From positions 644,162-708,161 of the forward strand of contig VWPU01003223.1 in assembly GCA_013398955.1 (NCBI GenBank): a DNA stretch of 64,000 nucleotides, in the 5' to 3' direction. The translations under genes and the position numbers were made by a program. The DNA comes from Callaeas wilsoni. Taxonomy: Eukaryota > Chordata > Aves > Passeriformes > Callaeidae. The notes under the pieces are model-generated. The model made no database searches. It saw only the letters and a list, made by a program, of their open reading frames with translations, and was not told the DNA's origin. Of the stretch, positions 14,590-28,825 are shown in pieces. The first letter of the stretch is position 1, and each line of letters opens with the position of its first letter.

Positions 14590-16200
14590 AAACAAACTTT
14601 AACAGCTGCTGCCATATCTACTGGAAAGGCTTTTAATAATAATCTCTCCAGAGGCTAAAGAGTGTCAAGACACGACTGGTACCAATGACTTTTAGAAGGT
14701 ATTTGAGTACCACAGATAAAAGGAGGAGGACTGGGCTTGGTAACCATTGTTTGGAAAGCTGTATTGAGACAGATTCTGATTGGTTTTATTCTTTTTTTTT
14801 AGTTCTATGAAACATTCACTTCAATGTGATGGAAACAGATACTTCTTTTAAAAACACAGCTGGAAGGTTTTTAACTATTTCACTGTATGGTTGGTGCCTT
14901 GGTGTGGCAGCCTTGAACACACCTTCACGTTGTACAAGAACCAGTGGAAGGCTTGATGCCTGTCTATTATCAGCAGCTGCTGGCATTTAATAGAAACACA
15001 AAACGTTTGGTGCACGGGGAATAAAATAAAGGACTGCAAGAGAAAGCCATTCCCTTATATATCTGATCTAAACCAAAGCAGATTTCACACAGTATTCACT
15101 GAAGCAGGAGTAGTGCTTTCCACAGATTTGGGAAAAATGCAGTTCTTACCTGCACCAGATGACAGATTCTGGTGCACCCACAGTCTCAGAAATGAGAGTC
15201 CCCGTCTGAGCAGGGCCTTGCACATTTTCAGGACTTGCCATCCAGTTCCCACAGCAAAACTAAAATTTGCCATCTTGACTCAGGAGACATCAGGCTCTGT
15301 TTCCTCCCTCACCACACACACAAGTCCTGGCAGCCGTACAGCTGTAAGACCAGCTTGCATTGGGGCCACTGCTCCGCAAAAAAAGATTTTTCCTTTTCCC
15401 CAGGAACGCTGCCCCTTTCCTCTCCATGGTCCTTAAACATCAGTCTTCGAGCAAAAGAATTGCTTTGTGCCTACGGCCAACTGATGGAAAGCCTAGAAAA
15501 ATATTTTTAAACTCCCCATCTGAGCACAGGAGATGCATGATGGGTTGACCACTATTCTTTGCTTTTTACAGTTTGCTTATAGCAGGAAGGAGTTCACAAG
15601 TTTTAGCCAGACAAAACAAACAAACCAGAGAAAATACACACACTATTTTCCACCTCTTTAATCACATCTAGTGCTATACCTTTTAAGTTCTAAGGTGGAG
15701 AACTCTTCCTGTTATTCTGTCTTTCTAAACTTATATATCAACCATCTTTGGGGATGTACAATTACACAGCAATTCATGTACTCACTTTGACACTAAAATG
15801 CATCAAAAAGCACATTACAACTCTCCTGTATCCCAAATATATCTTGCCACCACCTATCCTGACAGCCATAGACAACAGCCAAGAAGAGATTATGGTTTAG
15901 ATCAGACTACTTTAGAAGTACTTTATTTACATTCAGTTAACACATCCATACAATTAAAATTTTAGATAAAACACCTTTGGCTAAGATTTAATACCTTCAG
16001 TTAATGCGTCCTCTTGCCATATCAGATCACACATTTCAAGCTTGGCTTCGATAAAACAGTTCATAAACTCAATATTCCCAACACAAATGAAGAGTACAGA
16101 CACAGAAAAGAAAAAGGCAAACTTAAAAGTTTGTACTTAAAAACAGAAACAAATAAATCAAAGGCACAAATCTCAGTTGCTTAAAAGCCACTTTAAAAAA

Positions 16201-17045
16201 ATCATAGAACCATAGCATGGTTGGGTTGGAAGGGCCCTTAAAGATAATCTTGTTCCAACCCTCCTGCCCTGGACAGGAACACCTTCTACTACACTGGCTT
16301 GCTCAGAGCCCCATCCAACCTGGCTTTGAACAACTCCAAGGATGGGGTATCCACATCTTCCCTGGGCAACCTCCAGTGCCTTACTACTCTCACAATAAAG
16401 ATTTCTTTTCCCAATACCTAATTTAACCTACTCTCAGTTGAAAGCCATTACCCCTTGTCCTGTCACTACATGCCCTTGTAAATAAGACTCCCTTCCCATC
16501 TTTCTTGTAGATGCCCTTCAGGTACTGGAGCCTATAACTGGGTCACCCCTAAGCCTTCTCTTCTCTAGGCTGAACAATCCCAATGCTCTCAGCTGGAGAC
16601 TCCAGAGCTGGATGCATCATTCCAGGTGGGGTCTCACCAGAGCGGAGCAGAAGGGCAGAATCCCCTCCCTTTGCTCTGCTGGCCACTCTCTGATGCAGCC
16701 CAGGACACGTTTGGCTTTCTGGGCTGTGAGTGCATGTTGCCAGCTCGTGCCCAGCCTCTCATGCACCAGCACCCCCAAGCCCTTCTCTGCAGGGCTGCTC
16801 TCAACCTGTTCATCCCCAGTCTGTGTTGATGCCAGGGGTTCCCCCAACCCAGGTGCAGCACCTTGCACTCGCTCTTGTTAAACCACATGAAATTCCCACA
16901 GGCCCACTCCTCGAGCCTGTCCAGATCCCTCTGGATGGTGTCCATCCTTCAAGAGTGTCAACTGCACCACTCAGCTTGGTGTCATCTGCAAACTTGCTGG
17001 GGGTGCACTTGATCCCTTTGTGTATGTCATCTATTCCTTCCAAAC
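16201..17045 (-). mobile_element. CR1 LINE, 5'-truncated, decayed
   Basis: On the minus strand this reads as the 3' part of an avian CR1 non-LTR retrotransposon. Visible pieces of the ORF2 reverse transcriptase are [17 protein letters not shown], with the FADD catalytic motif at 16981-16992, then [32 protein letters not shown] sequence and [20 protein letters not shown] through ALVRPHLE at 16617. These lie in three different frames, so at least two frameshifts have occurred. The 3' end is the typical CR1 terminus, with TTCTATGATT-type repeats at about 16201-16215. The 5' truncation and frameshifts show it cannot move. The 5' limit (17045-17095) is uncertain. Confidence 0.93.
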
Positions 17046-20000
17046 GCTTGCCCAGGCAAGAACCTGTGCACACTGCCTTGGTAAGGAGACACTGATGCCC
17101 TCTTCCTCACTGTCTGTGCCAGTGAACCACTTCAGGTTTTAAGAAAAGCTGCTGAATTTGTGGATTTGACTTCTCAGTTATTTCATAAGAAGATGGAGGT
17201 CAACAAGAAGTTAAACAACATAATTTTTTTTAAAAAGGCCATGCTGACCTCCTCTACTGCTCCAGCTAAACACAGGATGTCTGTTAGATTAGCCAAGGGG
17301 CATGCTGCTTGTTAAGTACCCAGTGTTTTAACACAACATGCTTTCATTCTGTTATAAACACTTAATAGCAAGCGCACATCACAAGACACAGTGGAAGAGC
17401 TCCCCTACCGGGCTGATTGCTCACCATTCAAAAGCTTACAAGCCACTTGAATTAACTGCTAAATAAATCTCTATACCTACCCCTTTTCTCCTCCCACAGC
17501 ACTGTAACCCCCAGTAGCTGGCAGTAATCCAAGCCAGAGCCTGAATTACTGCAGAGCCCAAGAACCTCTTCAGTTCATACCCATTCCCTCTCTCCCCTCC
17601 CTTCCCTCACCCCAACTTACAGCTGGTCTTTTTGACTGAGAATATGAAATGTTGTTAGCAAATGGATAACTTTCTGCATCTCCAGGAAAGAAAGGGAAAG
17701 AGGGGGCGTATCTAGAACTGGAAAGCAATAAGCACAAATTGTATTTGGAAAACCACAGTTGGTGAAAAACACTCGCCCTCTTTGTACTTCAACTACCAGG
17801 TGTTGTCTGAATCTCAGTTAAAACACAAAGGGATCACCATAGCGTGATGCAAGAAGATGGAGCGCCCATTTGCAAAGTAAATGCCATTTAACAGATCAAA
17901 ATCCTACTGCAGATTGAAGCTATGTAACATCTCTTCCTTGCACTGCATCAGGGTCTTTGGAGTCCCACTGATTTTTGTACAGTTAGTCACAGTGCACAAA
18001 ATAAAGTAGGTACTTCAGTACTTCCAGGACTGAAGGCTAAAATTTTGAAATTATTTTGTCATTACCTGAGGTTTACTCAGCTCTTTCTATAGCCTTCCTT
18101 CTGCATTTACACTAGTCTTTGATACCTTTACCTAAAGCATGCCCAGTAGAAAGGGAGGCCAAGCCACAGTCAAAAATGTAGAGGAACCCAGAGGAAAGAA
18201 AATCTTCCAGGTGTGTCACTGAGTTCCAGATGCTTTGCTGGGAAACTGCAGTGTGTAAAAAAAGACAAGAAAAGCATCAAGGAATATCTCTGGTCTTAGC
18301 TTCTACTGTCCCAAGACAGGTGTTACCAGCAATACTTTAAAGAATAACATGGCAGGCAAACAGACAAAATATGGGAATTCAAGACTAAAAGGTAACACTT
18401 TCTAAGCAGGTCACATGAATGGACTCCTCAACAAGCATGTTCTTGGGGTACAGTTTGTTATTAAAATATCACATACTCCCCATTTATTTGAAATCCTTCT
18501 CACACTCTACTTGCTCAACATCCAAGATTTAAAAACTTCAGTGATCATTTCTTTGCTAACTGTTTCATATTCAGCCACTAAAAAGGAGTTAAAACATAGC
18601 ATTAGAAGTACCATGTAAAAAATATTACACCAGAAACACAGCCCAGCTAGAACTTCTACTCTAATCAGCTAACTGTATCTTGTTGAGGAAGATGCAAAAC
18701 ACTTCAAATTCAGTCTGATGTGAATTATATCAGAAGTCACTTTCCCCTTCCTCCAGTCACCAGCCTGTCCTAAAAAATGGGGACCCACGTCACATAGCTG
18801 ATTTGAGAGCATTTGCATCCTGCCTACTGCAGATATAGTTACAATTTCTTTTATAGGAAATTTAATATAAAAATAAATAAAGGAGGAATATCTTCAGAGA
18901 TTGTTTCAGTATTGAATCTTTACATATTCTGTAAGTTATCTGCTGCAAGCTCGTTGTAAGCTTGCTCTCAGTTTTGTTGCCTTTGTGGTTCAATGGTTAT
19001 GAAAAGATTGGCCCAAGAGGCAGCTTTTGATGCTCGGATACATTGAAAAAAGCACTGGGGACCCCGGTCAAGGCAAGTACTAGGAATGCAAATACAAATC
19101 AACAACTGGATACAGTTCCACTCTGTTCTTTCAGTTTTTCCCACAAAACCACAAACGCTGTGAGATACCCTGTTTCTGGAAGCCCCCTCACCAAACCATC
19201 TGCAGACAATTAATACATCGTTGCAATTTTATCTGTTTCCAAATCACAATAGAAGCAAGTTCGGTATGTCCCAATACAAGCACAGGCAAGGTTTAACTCC
19301 CCTACGACACATGAAATCCCCTCTCTCCACCTGTATTTCCCAGCAACTGAGGACATTCAAATTCAAGACACTGGTTAGCTTCCACTTTTTGCAGTCAGCA
19401 GTAATTAAGAGATTAATATGATACAGTTAATAAAGCTGTAAACAGAAACTCAGTTCTAGCCTGTGAATGCTGATTTAGAACATGAAGAATAATTCTAGTA
19501 GCACAAAAATAATTGTTTTATCAAAAGCCAGGCCACATTTTGCCTCTACCTATAGCATGGGCCAAATCCTCCTAAAGTCCTCAACTGATTTGGATTTAGC
19601 CACATATTACAAGCATGCTGGGAAGCAGCCAGAAGAGATCATCAGCAGATGGCAGAATTGACTACAATCTATTTTGTAGTTAGACCACACGGCTGTGTCT
19701 GCACTGAGTGGGGAAATAAGACTTTCAAAAGGGGAGGAGAAAAAATAAATTGGATTCAGGAGGCTCTGTAGATTGTTGCTCTCCCCCTCTCCCTCACTCC
19801 CAAAAGGAACAAATTAGAAAGATAAAACACATGTGCTACAGAGAAACATCCTGAATGGAAAGCGAAGATGTAGCTCACTAGTATCCTCTAATGAGTGTGT
19901 TCCTGATTTCCACACAATTGCTGTAGACATATTCCTGGTCAGTCAGATGATTCAGGTGTCATGGGGGATTACACAGCAAGATACCCACCCAGCACATACA

Positions 20001-21837
20001 AGTCAGAATTAACAGACTCCAACACTTAGCATGCAGCAAAGCTGCAGTGCCAACTTTGGTTCAAGTTTCAGAAAGATCCTACAACAATCTTTGAGGTGGC
20101 TGTCAGAAAACAGGGACTTATAAATGTCATCTCCCCAAAGATAATCCTTGTTCCTATTCTAGAACCTAGAGATACAAACCATCATCATCAGTTGTATCAC
20201 GGTTTATAGAAATGTTTAAGCCAGAGGCAGGTGTGCTACATACTTGTTCAAGTGCTCAGCTAAAGATCACACCTTCCTTGGGCTGCTTGCAATTCCTGTG
20301 AAACAAGACAGGTAGTATTTCATTCCACCATTTTTTCCGTCTTTTCACAGATGGAGGAAATGAGCCACAGTGATGCTGAGCCTTTCTCAGCTTAACAGCC
20401 TGTCAGAGAAGGTTTTACTACTAAATCTCAGTGGCATAGCTCATCACAAAGCCATGCCCAAAACAAATTCAAAGAATCTAGAGGACAGAGACGATGTCCA
20501 CAGATGGAATGAAAACCCACAAGTAGTTCCAGCATGCCAAGAGCTACAGTACATGTAACATTGAGTAATTCTCCTCTCTCAAGAAAGAGAATGGGAATAT
20601 TGGAGGCATCTGGGAGTGGGGAGGAGATATTGTTAGCAATGTTACCACTGGCTTTCCTTAAAACCTCTCCTAAAAGCTTTAGACACGATTGTCTGAGTTG
20701 ATGTTTTTCGGATGAGGTAACAAAATCTTGCTAAGCTAGGGATCATAAACAGCCTACAACCAGCCAGTGAATTTATACCATTATTTGCAGTTTTAAGCTT
20801 AATCAGCACCATGTGTCCCCACAAGATGACTGAATAGCACTGCACAAGGTTAGACCATCTGGAGCTGGGATTTTACTTTCTTTTGATTCTTAAGTGTTAC
20901 CCCTAATTCTGGTGTGCCCACTGTCTCCCTTAGCTTTAGGCCCTTCTGCCAGACCAAGATCCTATGTATAGATATAAATGCTGGCACGGAGAACATTTTT
21001 GCCTCCCACCTCCACAATAACTCACAAACACATAATTTCTCAAACACTTCCATGCCTTATAGAATTCCTTTCTTTACCTTCTTCAGTTTACTCCTTTCCC
21101 CCCCATCTCTTCTGACAATTTAGGGAAACAAATGTCAGACCAAGAAACCTCATGTCATGTCTTCCAGTGACAGTCCATGTTGACCAGATGACCCTTACTC
21201 AGATTACATAAGCAGAATTCAGCATGACCACATGTATTTTCATTTCCCAAAAGAAGATCCAGTGTCTAAGAACCCCAAGTTTTTCCCTACTCAATATAAG
21301 AGCTCCAATAAAGACAAGCGTGCACATGCTGCTCATGCGTCTTGCTCACTCCTGCGAGCATGCGCTGTCAGTCATCACCACAACTTCTAGAGTGAGCGAG
21401 TTTAAAAACAATAAATTGCATATTCTGGAGCAGGACTTGATACTTTAAAATATCTTCCTTAGTCTAGAACTAAAGACAATTACACTAAATATAAAGCACC
21501 CAATAACAAAGAGCTGTGATAAATCAATTTTCCTTGCCTGCAGTACAATCTGGATTTAGCTACTTAGTACATCTTAATAAACAAGATACTCATTCAAAGC
21601 ATAATAAATGAAATTCTTTGCCTTGAGGGACAGTTTTACTTAATAGTTTGGTGTTACAATGACAGAACATGTGATCTGTCAGTATGAAGATCTTTTGTTC
21701 TCGGGAACGTTTTGAAAATGGGTGGTCTGTCTGCTTCACGCTAGATCATGCTTAAGACACATAGCACCCTTCACACTCACAGCAATATGCTTAACATAGG
21801 AAAAGCATTTTGCTTTGATAAGGAAATCAAACAGAAA

Positions 21838-21869
21838 TCCCAAAACAAAACAAACAACAAACAAAAAAG
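21838..21869. repeat. A/C-rich simple repeat (CAAA-type)
   Basis: CAAAACAAAACAAACAACAA-type units over about 30 bases. A related run, CAACAACAACAAAAACAAAA, follows at 21991-22024, so the two flank about 120 bases of non-repetitive sequence. Confidence 0.75.
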
Positions 21870-21984
21870 TGCTTCTGTGGAAAGTGATTCCCTAGCTTCC
21901 AAAGTCTGTGATGTACTTTATACCAAGTCACAGAAAACCCACACACAGAAAAAGCTATTTGGGAACATGATTTAAACAGATGGG

Positions 21985-22024
21985 AAAAAACCAACAACAA
22001 CAACAAAAACAAAACAAAAAAAAA
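21985..22024. repeat. (CAA)n / (CAAAA)n simple repeat
   Basis: A-rich run starting AAAAAACCAACAACAACAAC and ending in a 9-base A-run. Typical microsatellite; no element end could be assigned. Confidence 0.8.
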
Positions 22025-24928
22025 TCACCACAGAAACCCAAACCAATAAGCAGCTGAAAGACAGTTGGTACTTTTTCTCAGCATTAGAAAGTTTGATAAA
22101 ATAACGAACTTCAGAGCAACATTATGGCTGAAGTTTCCATCCCTATTTGCCATACGCTTAGCAAACACAGACATGGGAACAACCGAGGAGGCTCAGTTTG
22201 TCTGTGCTCAAGTAGTCATGTGTCTACAAGTATCTGCGACACAGATATCATAGAATGGACAATCAGCACGAAGCCAATCCTGCTGGCAAATGCAGAACAA
22301 TTGAAAAATGAAAATTACTGCATCTTCAGTTATTTGTTCCCACACGTGTATTTTCTATGGATGTATTTCATTTTTAAGCAATATGAAATGTTACGAGGGT
22401 TGATTTAAAATAATTCCATGAACCTTGAATAAATTCCTCTCCATGGACACCATCATTAGAGATATCGGCATCTGATCCCGTACACAGCTCACTTGATTCC
22501 CTATCAAGGCCAGTTGCAATGCTGATGTTTATTATGATTATTTAATCCTTATCCCCAAAATACACACATGTTGACAGACAGTGGAAGAAGAAATTATTTT
22601 TTTCCCTCTTTCTGACAGACCATACACCAATCTGCCACCTCTCAGGTTATCAGCCAAGCACAGAAATAGCTGTATCTGATCACAGTAATGGTCCATCTAT
22701 CTCTTCTATACCAATTCATTTAGGGGTTCATTTGTCTCTGATGCATGAGAGTTTCTCTCCTTCTAGATATTTAATCTGATTTTGAGTAACATAAACCCTT
22801 CTGGGCTGAAGTTTCCTTCAGACTCTAGTCACCCTAGTTTGTCAATTATATCAAAATTAGTGATCTCATTTGTAACCCCCTTTGAAACAAATGCTTCTAG
22901 TTGCCAGAGTAAGCATAACAGGCATTTTAGATTGAAGTGATTCTGCAACAATGAGTATGAATAGGGAGGAGGGGAAGTAGTGAGAGAGTTTGTGATCCCA
23001 TAGGAAGCAACTCAGAAGGGAAAAACGAAAAGCTGCTCTTTTACTGGACAGTAACGCTAAAAGATCCAACAGCAAAATGTTCTTCTGGGGATGAAAGTCA
23101 AGATCTATAACAGCAGCTCAATAAGGCTTCATCAAGAGGTCTTTCAGGATCGTAAAAATCAAGAAAGGAGAGGTACTAAGATACATTGATATGGGTGAGT
23201 GTAAAGAGACATGTACAAGCAGGAGAGATGCGAAAGTCAGAAAGGCTAAGGCACGGGCACACTATGAGTCACAAATATCAAGGGAAATAAAAAGTTACAA
23301 CAAGGAAGTTAGATTAATACCTAGAAGTGGAAGGATGCAGGATAGACAAATCCATTACTGCAGGAAAGTCTTCTACTAACCAACAGAGAATGTGAAGAAA
23401 TACCTGATGGCACAGCTCAGACAATTACTTTTACCTTGGACTTCACATTATTTTTAATAAGAATTAAGAATTAGGATTTTAAAACAGGGAAAAAAATAGA
23501 AAAAAAAAATAATAGAAGTAGGTACAGACTATATATTTAGGCTGGCGTGGTTTAATGAGATGTACCAAAAACACTTAAAGAATAAACTAGTTTTACGAAT
23601 TCATACAAAATAGATAGAATCACAAAAGACTGAATTTTGTGATTCTGAATGTGCAAACTGAATTACAAGCAGTAGAAAGGGAGACATTAAAAAGTATGGT
23701 CAGTATCGCTTTGATACCCATAGCAATGCTGAAGTGAAAGAAGAAAATTTAACTTAGAATCATGTAGGGAATAACAACAGTCAACAGAAAGCAAATACTG
23801 TTAAATCAATATATGACTTAAATTATGGCAGAAAAGGATTAGATGTGCAACCTAACTGCCTAAAATAATTGAGTTATGCCACATATTTCATTTCTGGACT
23901 ATGGAAGTACGTTTATATCAAATTACAGCTAAAGAAGCACACAGCTGGATGAAAAAAAGCAAAACACATTTTTAATCAACAGTTCTTGGTAATTCATTAT
24001 CAATCTAGGAAAGCATGAAGCATGGCACGATAAGGTTTTACTCACAGTCCAGTACTACATGATAGTATGAAAGAAAGACTGTCCTCACTTGCAGATTTAG
24101 TGGAGTTTATCAGTCCAGGAAAAGCACTACAGGCACCTTAAAGGCCAGGGCTAACATGCAGCACTATGCCTCTGTTTCCAAATAAAGACATTTCATTATT
24201 TCACCAACTAAAAGTGATTGATCCAGTAAACGGAGAAAGAAAGCCCTCAGATTCAAAAAGATTTACAAGTGTTTGAGTAGTAGTCTTGCAGCACTTCAAG
24301 AAGAAAGAGTCTAACACTTTCTAACACTCTGCTGTTCTGATGTTGTTCTTCAAGCTGCTGTCTGAGAAGTACATTTGATAGGCTCAGGTTTGGAAATCAT
24401 TCTGCCCAGCAATGGCAACAACAACCTGATTTAAGTTCTCAGTCACAGTTTATTATAAAAGCTTAAGCATATAGTTTCAGAAAGTTAGTAATATCTAATC
24501 CTTGTATTGACAACTAGATTGACAGCCTAGGCCCAAACACATGTTGAGAGAGCTGCTATCAGGCAGAACAGAAATACTCACACATAAATAGTTCCATCAC
24601 ATTTTGAAACCATGAGGGTTTCAAGTCTCCAGAGACACGTAGACATTAAGTGCCATGATGTGGTTTAAACTGGCATCAAAACAGCTCTGAAGGGCACATA
24701 AAAGTATGCCTGCAAAACCACATTTCATGTGCTCATTTTCACATGAACAATAGTGACCTGAGGCAAAGAGGATTACTGCTCACAGATTAATGACCACTTG
24801 GATTTAACATCACAAAGTTTCATTCCAAGCATCATCTATGTCTAGATAACAGCTAGCATACCAGAAATGTCTCACTTCTTAGCCATTAGCAGCAACTGTG
24901 AGCACCCCTGTACCTCACGTCACTAGCT

Positions 24929-24971
24929 AGAGGAGATGAGGTAGAATTTTTTATTCTACCTCTTTTCTTTT
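24929..24971 (+). other. Inverted repeat (10-bp perfect core, T5 loop, extended stem)
   Basis: GAGGTAGAAT (24938-24947) and ATTCTACCTC (24953-24962) pair perfectly around a five-T loop. Allowing one mismatch and G-U pairs, the stem extends outward to about 19 bp. The left arm includes TGAGGTAG (24937-24944), the let-7 seed octamer. No known gene is assigned. Confidence 0.6.
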
Positions 24972-26523
24972 TAATGGGTTTTGGAAACAAGGTGGTTGCT
25001 GTGACACCCAGAGCTCAGGACTGCAAGCTGGCAAGCCAGCTGCTACCAGACAAAAAATCCCAGAACAAAATGTCAGCTTCTAGAAAACTTTTGTAAGGAT
25101 TTCTCTCCTATTGCTCTGTCCACAGCAGTTACTGCTCCTGAATGAAACAGCAGGGACAAAACCATCAAGCTTCTTTCAGATAAAACAGTAATTAAGCATA
25201 AGAGTTTTGCCTCCCTAAGCAAGATTTGCACATCTGTCTTCCCTCAAGTATCTGCTTAAACTGTTATCTCCCCTCCCTCAGTTGTGGAGAGTGAACCATC
25301 TGAAGGTCAGGTTCTCCTTCACTCATGTAAACAAATCCCTTTTTCAAGGTCCCATGTCTCCCTTGGGGCAGCAAATCAGAGGAACAGGCAGGAAAATGTG
25401 CTCTGCATGTAACCTCATAGCTATAAGAAAAACAGGTAACGCTGCATCAATAAGAAAACTATCAACTCCAACTCTACTGATTTAGACTCTTGAAGACTTG
25501 TGATTCAAGATTTTAGAAAAGGGACACATCACCTCATGATAGTAATCCCAAACCTTCACAGAACCTGCAGATGGAGAAAAACCACACACAAAACCTCAAC
25601 AGCTTATAAAATAAGGGAAAAAAATTTACTGCACGGTAAAAAAAGTGTGACATGAACTTTTGGAAATTTAACTCTTTTATACTGCTCAGATAGAGTACCT
25701 ACAGGCCATGGATGACTTAGTAGATGTCTCATCACTCATCCTACATCTTCCTCAGTTCTTGGGACCGGTCTGGTTTTGGAATGGCAGATGTTGATGTGGC
25801 CTCTATCCAGGGCTGTTTTCTTGTTTCCAGATGCTGTATCTCCTACCCAGTGCCAACCTCTTTAAACTTTTTATTTTTTAATGTTGCAATAGATATGGGC
25901 TTTATAATCAGCACCCTAATACCAGAAAACAAGCCATAAATTTTTCTCCCAAACGAAATTGTACAGCAGGGTTATCTGGGAAAAAAATCTTACTAGTCAC
26001 AAGTGCATGTGTGAGACAGTACAAAGACTGTCCCTTGAAGGAGAATGTATCCCCCTGAATCCCAGTTCCCTTATTCACCTTCCCACTTCATTACAAATTC
26101 ATACCATCACTGGGACTGGCTTACTTTACAAAGTTGAACCTCCGAGGGACTGTTTTAAACACTATGCACAGAGGCACAAGAAAAGTAACCGACAGAACGA
26201 GTAGTACATACCTGCCCAAACGGAACTTAATCCTTCCGTATTTATGATTCACCTCACATTCACATCCAACCACAAGCATAGCTGAAATTATCTTGCAAAT
26301 AAGATGTTTCTACCTTTAGTAGTGAAATACTTTTCAAGTTTGGCAAGAAGACATTACATATTATGACAAAATGTTATTCTTGGAAACAGAAAAATTAACT
26401 TTTGTGTAAGAAGGCACAGACTCATGTTTTATACATCACTTATACGTAAAAACAGTTAACTTCTATGTGACAAGCCATTCTGGCCCCACAGACCTCCTGA
26501 GGATACTCATAATTAAGATTTTT

Positions 26524-26553
26524 GGGGGGGAAAAAGTGGGGGGGGGGAGGGGG
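26524..26553 (+). repeat. G-run cluster (potential G-quadruplex, plus strand)
   Basis: Three long G-runs, of 7, 10 and 5 bases, are separated by AAAAAGT and A. With more than four GGG tracts available, a quadruplex is possible on the plus strand, which is the template strand of KIF26B. Confidence 0.75.
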
Positions 26554-28825
26554 ATGAGAGCAGGGCATTTAAGGCAAGCATACATATCGCTGTTTAGGAG
26601 TCAAAATTAAATTGAAAGGCTTCAACCCACTTCACACTAAGGTAAGTGCATCACAGAGGCGCCTTGTGCACAAGACTACTGTATTCCCCTGCAAGTACAA
26701 CTGCATGCTTACTATGTATAGCCTTTAATGGCTATTAATAAAAACAATCCAAGGCTTGCTTGATGGACAGATATTTAATGCTGTGAATGTTAGCATCTGG
26801 CTAACAATCTGGCTCTTCTCAAAAATTCATAAAGATAGACCTTTCAAAAAGAAAACTGAATAAGAATAATACAGCGAACTTGGAGGGGGGAAGAAGTACT
26901 ATGGTTTTTATTTTGTTGAAGGGTCTCTGAATTTTCTGGGGTTGGCTTTGTTTTTTTAATAAAGGATTAATCGCCCTGTTCTCTTGCCCATGTACACCTA
27001 AGGTGTCATTTTCCAGACATCACAGCAGGTTCTAGCCCACCCATAGCTTCAGGGATTAATTAGATATTCTCTGTGTCTGAAAGAGACCATAATTTCTTAC
27101 CCAGTGATTACTATTTGCAGGCCTGTTTGATTACAGGCCTCTTTAATAGCATTGTTTCTTCAAAACTGACTGAACCAGCTGAAATATTTCCAGTGTTGCT
27201 ACCTGCAAATTTGAAAGAAATTCTTCATTTTTATGGTTACTACAGCCTTCTGAAAAAGATGAAGGAAACTATGATTAAATGAATAAGTTCAGTGTTTGAT
27301 TAACTAATCCCTCTAATCAGACTGGCAAGCTTTGTGTGCTTCACTCCATTCTTTCCACCAGTTCAGAGCAACATTTTTTCTCATTTAAGATCTACTTGAT
27401 CTTGAGATCCTGTTTAAAGGCGAAGGTAAGGGACAAGAGCTGTTAAACTGACTGTTGGGAGACCTCCCTAATGAGAAAATCATCAACAAATTTATTCATA
27501 CGTTCACAAGCAAAAAAAAGTCACAACCAGTCTCTTATCATCAGCTTCAGAGATGCAACAACTACGCTGAACACTTTTATTCTGGCCAGTGCATTTCTGA
27601 ATCCCATATTTCTGCTCCTCCTGAGCGAGTCAGCACAAAGGCAAAGCTAGCAGCAGCAAATGAAGAGTGAAAACAAAGAGGGGAGAGAGTTGTACCTTCC
27701 ATTCTTAATTGCACCAGGTAGCATCTGTGAAACATTTCTGTAATTCAGCAGATAAGCAAGAAATTCAACTGTCTACTAGATTGTGCTGGTCACAAGAGCT
27801 GCGCAGTGACACATTTGTGTAGCATTGAAGGATGTGAGAAAAACTGTCTTCAGTTCTTTTTCCTCAGCCTATACTACCCTTCATGTGAACTCCACAGCAA
27901 CTAAAGTATCAGTTCCTGCAGAGATCAGGGAATGAGAAGATTAATTTCAGAGCATTTCCTCTGAAAAAGTATCTTTGAATATAATCACTTATTTGATTAA
28001 GCAAAGAGTTGGATTATTTCATATACTACTCCTTATGGTAATATTTAGACATGTATGTTTTGTACAAATATACACAATTTTAGTTACCAAGAGACGAAAT
28101 TCTGAAGAAGGCTCAGCAATCAAGATAGATCCTTGTCAGAAGTTCCCTGCATGCTCTTTCACTTTAGAGGGTAATATCAAGTCTGTGGATGGAGTTCCAC
28201 TAGCCCAAGGTAGGTATTTGTTAGCATTAGAATTCACAATAGGAAAATTAATTGTTTAATTGAAATATCTCTTCCTCCTCTGCTGCAGTGAGACAAAACA
28301 TTCTACAACACTTAACACCACCTGCAGGAAACTGGCATTAATACATTCCCAGGTATGGCAGCAACTGATGGAAGGGAGACCAAATCAAACTAGTAATCAC
28401 TCAATCATATGCATTTCTATTAAACCTGTCACAACTGGGGAGAAAGTCCATCCAAAACCCTATGTTTACCTCAGCATTTCCTCTATCCTGAAACATAGAC
28501 AGTTGATGAACAAAGCAAGAAAGAGTGGAATTGTTCATTTTCCCCTCATTTTCCTGCAATAGACTCTATTTCCTCAAATCTATAATATTTGAAAATATTT
28601 ATGGGAAGAAATTATGAGCGAAAAAGCCTCCTCTATGGATCTGTTGGAGAACTGCTTTTCCTAATGTTTTGATCCCAGATTACTACTAGAGCTTCAACCT
28701 AAAATAAACTTGCTAAAGCAATGCTACGAAAGAAGGGAAGCATTATATAAAACCTAGCACAATAACTCCTGTTCCTCAGATTGGCGTCAGCATCACTGGA
28801 ACATGAGGGTAAAGCACGCATTAAT

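Larger units (their letters stand above)
8282..16200. other. Intronic, unique sequence with simple repeats
   Basis: Nothing coding is supported. The block 8620-8890 is somewhat more GC-rich and open in all three plus frames, a sign of few stops and not of a gene. The GTTT-type repeat, the 17-bp duplication and the hairpin at 14556 are listed separately. Confidence 0.5.
17046..28825. other. Intronic, unique sequence between CR1 copies
   Basis: No gene is supported. It holds the two A/C-rich repeats near 21.9 kb, the let-7-seed hairpin at 24.93 kb, the G-run cluster at 26.52 kb and a candidate conserved element at about 26.69-26.83 kb. The remaining sequence shows nothing I can name. Confidence 0.5.

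Noticed and set aside
16612..17095. Several plus-strand frames of 67-121 codons
   Set aside because: They are the reverse complement of the CR1 reverse transcriptase remnant.
26524..26553. Telomere-like or switch-like repeat
   Set aside because: The G-runs lack any TTAGGG or regular unit; it is only a G-rich low-complexity tract.
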